A stretch of 64,000 nt of DNA from the NCBI GenBank assembly GCA_964247055.1, contig OZ176051.1, forward strand, positions 1,054,001-1,118,000. Direction: 5' to 3'. Numbering within the stretch: the stretch's first letter is position 1; every line of letters starts with the position of its first letter. The DNA comes from Paragordius varius. Taxonomy: Eukaryota > Nematomorpha. The position numbers and the translations under genes were made by a program. This document shows, in pieces, positions 61,555 to 64,000 of the stretch. The notes beneath the pieces are model-generated. The model made no database searches. It saw only the letters and a program-made list of their open reading frames with translations, and was not told the origin of the DNA.

Positions 61555-61770
61555 CATAATCAAAGAATGCAGATATTGTTTGTTAGTTGGCTGAAGCTCA
61601 AGGAATAAATATGAAGGTCTTACTTACTCTGAAATTAAAATAGACATCTGAAATGAAAGCGGGACCGATGAAAGAATCTATCTCCAACACGGGTGAATTC
61701 GAAAAAGAAAGCGGTTCCCAATTCGCATCAGCCTGGTCAAATAAAGTCGCAAAAAGTTCTGACTATATTT
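61555..61770 (-). CDS. Possible two exons of an unidentified gene
   Basis: A GC-richer minus-strand block at 61642-61770 follows an AG (AAAAATATAG) and ends at a strong donor, GTAAGTAAG. It reads SELFATLFDQADANWEPLSF, SNSPVLEID and FIGPAFISDVYFNFR. A 37-bp intron would join it to PTNKQYLHSLIMTSF and a hydrophobic C-terminus ending in a stop near 61512. A secreted or membrane-anchored protein end is conceivable. The plus strand is also open here (KESISNTGEFEKESGSQFAS and on to about 62000 with one stop), so the strand is uncertain. I recognise neither product. Confidence 0.25.
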
Positions 61771-62207
61771 TTCATTTGAAATATTTGGAATAGCAAATTT
61801 ATATGCTCAAACTGTACCATGATATGCCACACAGTGAAGAAGAAAGGATTAAATTTTCGGGAAATGAATTATTTAGTTTAATAACAATCATGGTAAACAA
61901 TAATGCAAATTTAGGGGAAAAAACCATAACATTCCCAGTAAAAAATTATAGCAAGATGTTTAAAAAAATTATCATCACTCATTTATTTACGCAATTTGCG
62001 GATTGATGTATGATTGTTTACAAAACTTTTGGGTTTCATAACAATTAACGCACGCCATTTCGGGTATATTATATATTAGATTATCGTATTCTATTTGTTA
62101 TCCATTTTATTTGCGGTCGTCCTTTATTTTTTTCATTCTTGCATTGTATTACGTTTAATGTACCATTAACATATTCTAGTTTAAGTAGCTAATGAGGAAT
62201 TCCTATT

Positions 62208-62435
62208 TTATTTCGCTGCAGTGCTATTGCTTGCTATACTCATAAACTTTTCTATGCTTTGAATATCCATTTTTATTAAGTTTGTGTCGTTGCCCATGAC
62301 TGACGACCAGTTAAGATTGCAAGTCAAATTGCCCTGTATAATTAATCTGTTCTCAAAGATACATGAGGATTTTTTAAATTGCCTTAAATTAATGAAACCC
62401 ATGCAACTTAACAAATACTTTCTCAGGTGTACCAT
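62208..62435 (-). CDS. Possible exon, unidentified
   Basis: This minus-strand frame is open with a mixed composition: GNLTCNLNWSSVMGNDTN, then IQSIEKFMSIASNSTAAK and a stop. It carries N-glycosylation-like sequons, so an extracellular protein is possible. The plus strand is also open in the same place. No family is recognised, and the link to the exons at 61.6 kb is only by position and strand. Confidence 0.2.
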   Translation of the reverse strand: MVHLRKYLLSCMGFINLRQFKKSSCIFENRLIIQGNLTCNLNWSSVMGNDTNLIKMDIQSIEKFMSIASNSTAAK

Positions 62436-62518
62436 TGTTGCTAATTATCCCAAAAATTGGTTAATAATTCTATTCCATTACCAAAATTCATTTGTACTGA
62501 ATCGCTTTGTGGTTATAT

Positions 62519-62848
62519 ACCATTAACAATTCAAATTCACCTTTATACAATTCAAATTCACCCTTGAACAATTCAAATTCACCCTAAAAATAAATTATGA
62601 AATTTCGGTCTAATATAAATCATCATTATAATTAAATATATTTTTATGGCAAAGTTTATTATTTTTTCAGTATTATTTGGATTACATACAAAGTTTCTTT
62701 TTTTAAAAATATAAAAAAATATAGGTAATGTTTAATCTTAAAAAACACAAAATTTATTTTCGGGTGAATTTGAATTGTTCGAAGGTGAATTTGAATTGTT
62801 CAAGGGTGAACTTGAATTGTTTAAGGGTGAATTTGAACTGTAAATGGT
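62519..62848. mobile_element. Foldback element D (21-bp tandem repeats), 330 bp
   Basis: The left end ACCATTAACAATTCAAATTC and right end GAATTTGAACTGTAAATGGT are inverse copies, with ATAT on both outer sides. Each arm has three to four 21-bp units (core TTCACCCTTGAACAATTC and inverse). The interior matches the element at 51191 in reverse orientation. It has no coding gene. Confidence 0.82.
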
Positions 62849-63196
62849 ATATCTTACTTTTTCCATGTATAAATTTTCCATTAATATTGGCCCAATGGTT
62901 ATCACCTATAATTGTACAAACAGCATTGTATCGAATTCATATCAATGTTCTGTTCGCAGATATTTCATAGAAATTTGACGATATTAGAAATCGTTGTCCT
63001 GTTATCATTATATTTTTCTTATCTGTTTTGTAATCAAGCCTTTTTTGTAAAGTTTACACCTTATCTTTTTTCTCTAATAATTCTCCATACGATTTTGATG
63101 TTAAGATATAAAGATCTGCATAAAGTGCTTCAAAAAATATGGTCCATATCTTATTTCTTCAGATATTATATAATAAAAAAAAGGCACTCTGTGTAA
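62849..63196 (+). other. Hydrophobic open frame beside foldback D
   Basis: From about 62912 one frame stays open to 63196 and reads as membrane-like sequence (LTILEIVVLLSLYFSYLF; FSLIILHTILML) followed by YKDLHKVLQKIW. It could be a decayed multi-pass receptor fragment or chance in AT-rich DNA. The frame beside foldback A at 10652 has a comparable character. Confidence 0.25.
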
Positions 63197-63349
63197 TCCA
63201 TTATTATAGCTAAATCTAGGGTTTTAACTGTCGTTTTTTTGCATAAATATCATCCTATTGAGAACAACAAACTGTACATAACAAAGTACTCTTGGGACAA
63301 AATGTGCCTGATGACTAATAATCATATTGAAATATAAATATAAAAGTAT

Positions 63350-63700
63350 AATATGTGTTGCTTATCTCACAGAGCTTTATTATTGAAACGTGCGATAAAG
63401 TTATATGAAAGCATAATAGAAAAGATAATAAGAATATTTGGAAGCTGTGCCAATATCCATTCGCGTTTCTCCAAAATTAATCAACCATCAAACCATCTGC
63501 ACACCTTAGGACAATTACAAGAGAAATTACCTTGTCAAAATGGAAAAAAACTTATGATCACGTTTCCCAATAAATTAACCTCATAGACGTTGAGAGAAAA
63601 TTAGGTACCTGAATATTTTAAAGAATTTATCATACTACTATACAAATACATTTGCGACAATTAAAACTCGTGTAAGAATTTTTTTTAATTTTTATTCAAA
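63350..63700 (+). mobile_element. LINE reverse-transcriptase core fragment
   Basis: Plus-strand pieces read KKTYDHVSQ (the KKAYDRV catalytic region) near 63544, then NLIDVERKLGT, EYFKEFIILLYKY and FATIKTRVR. These follow the usual order K(A/T)YD.V - L...L...G.P - I..LY - ...A.I.... of a LINE reverse transcriptase. Frames shift twice. The strand is plus and the element is decayed. Confidence 0.6.
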
Positions 63701-64000
63701 ATTAATTAACCAAGGCAAATAAAATAAAGTATTATCATACCTTTGTTAAATAAGCATAAAAACCATTTTCTGGGAAAAATATTTTAAAAATAATATAATG
63801 GATTTAAAAGGTTTGAGATGATTAAAAAACATGTAGTAAATAATTTTTTACATTGGCACATGTTAATTAAAAACTTGCGGACTTTTATTTTAGTTAACAA
63901 TAGGAAATAAATAAATAGATTTATTATGTAAAAATCCTATAAATAAGTATTGTTATTTAACTATGAATAATATTTAGAACTTAAAATTTAAAATAAAACC
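63701..64000. other. AT-rich end of window, nothing recognised
   Basis: No coding frame, RNA gene or repeat structure is supported. Confidence 0.4.

Noticed and set aside
1-64000. tRNA or rRNA genes
   Set aside because: GGTTCGA-like words (for example near 13014 and 14351) lack the partner box and cloverleaf; no rRNA-like block was seen.

Overview
The window is an AT-rich (by eye roughly three-quarters A+T), repeat-choked stretch of an animal nuclear genome. The evidence is several decayed non-LTR retrotransposons (LINEs) of an animal type (AP-endonuclease plus reverse transcriptase), TA-flanked MITEs, a decayed trypsin-like protease exon, and one recognisable host gene, the C-terminal exons of nicotinate phosphoribosyltransferase (NAPRT, 60502-61034, minus strand). 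The NAPRT reading frame and family alignment require introns of only 24, 33 and 26 bp. Introns that small are known, from memory, in dicyemid mesozoans and some ciliates. Animal LINEs and TAA used as stop argue against a ciliate, so a dicyemid-like animal is my tentative guess, not a proof.

Layout. 1-10.0 kb: AT-rich DNA with no gene I can support, holding MITE-like inverted repeats and members of dispersed repeat families. 10.06-13.78 kb: a decayed plus-strand LINE interrupted by a foldback element, followed by a minus-strand fragment of a second LINE. 14.5-29.8 kb: a large palindrome (arms about 5.7 kb, spacer about 5.3 kb). Its arms carry a LINE 3' half and a TA-flanked MITE; its spacer carries the LINE 5' half and a protease fragment. 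29.8-46.1 kb: two gaps of exactly 200 N and an intervening contig that is redundant. Positions 30021-42227 repeat 17592-29820, and 42228-45933 are repeated as 46134-49839. The sequence ending at 29820 continues seamlessly at 46134, so the real locus is probably about 47.7 kb, with the gaps caused by palindromes that broke the assembly. 46.1-54 kb: more inverted repeats (palindromes centred near 49.1 and 52.8 kb). 54.4-56.3 kb: a diverged paralogue of 7.1-9.9 kb. 56.3-59.1 kb: a near-complete foldback element embedded in pure A/T low-complexity sequence. 59.1-64 kb: LINE fragments, the NAPRT exons, possible unidentified exons and another foldback element.

The most interesting system is a family of foldback elements at 10.9, 51.2, 56.8 and 62.5 kb. 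All share the terminus ACCATTT and all have terminal inverted arms built from tandem repeats of exactly 21 bp, yet the 21-bp unit differs between subfamilies. I do not recognise this family. No tRNA, rRNA, CRISPR array or intact transposase gene was found. No retrovirus, LTR element or Polinton was recognised.
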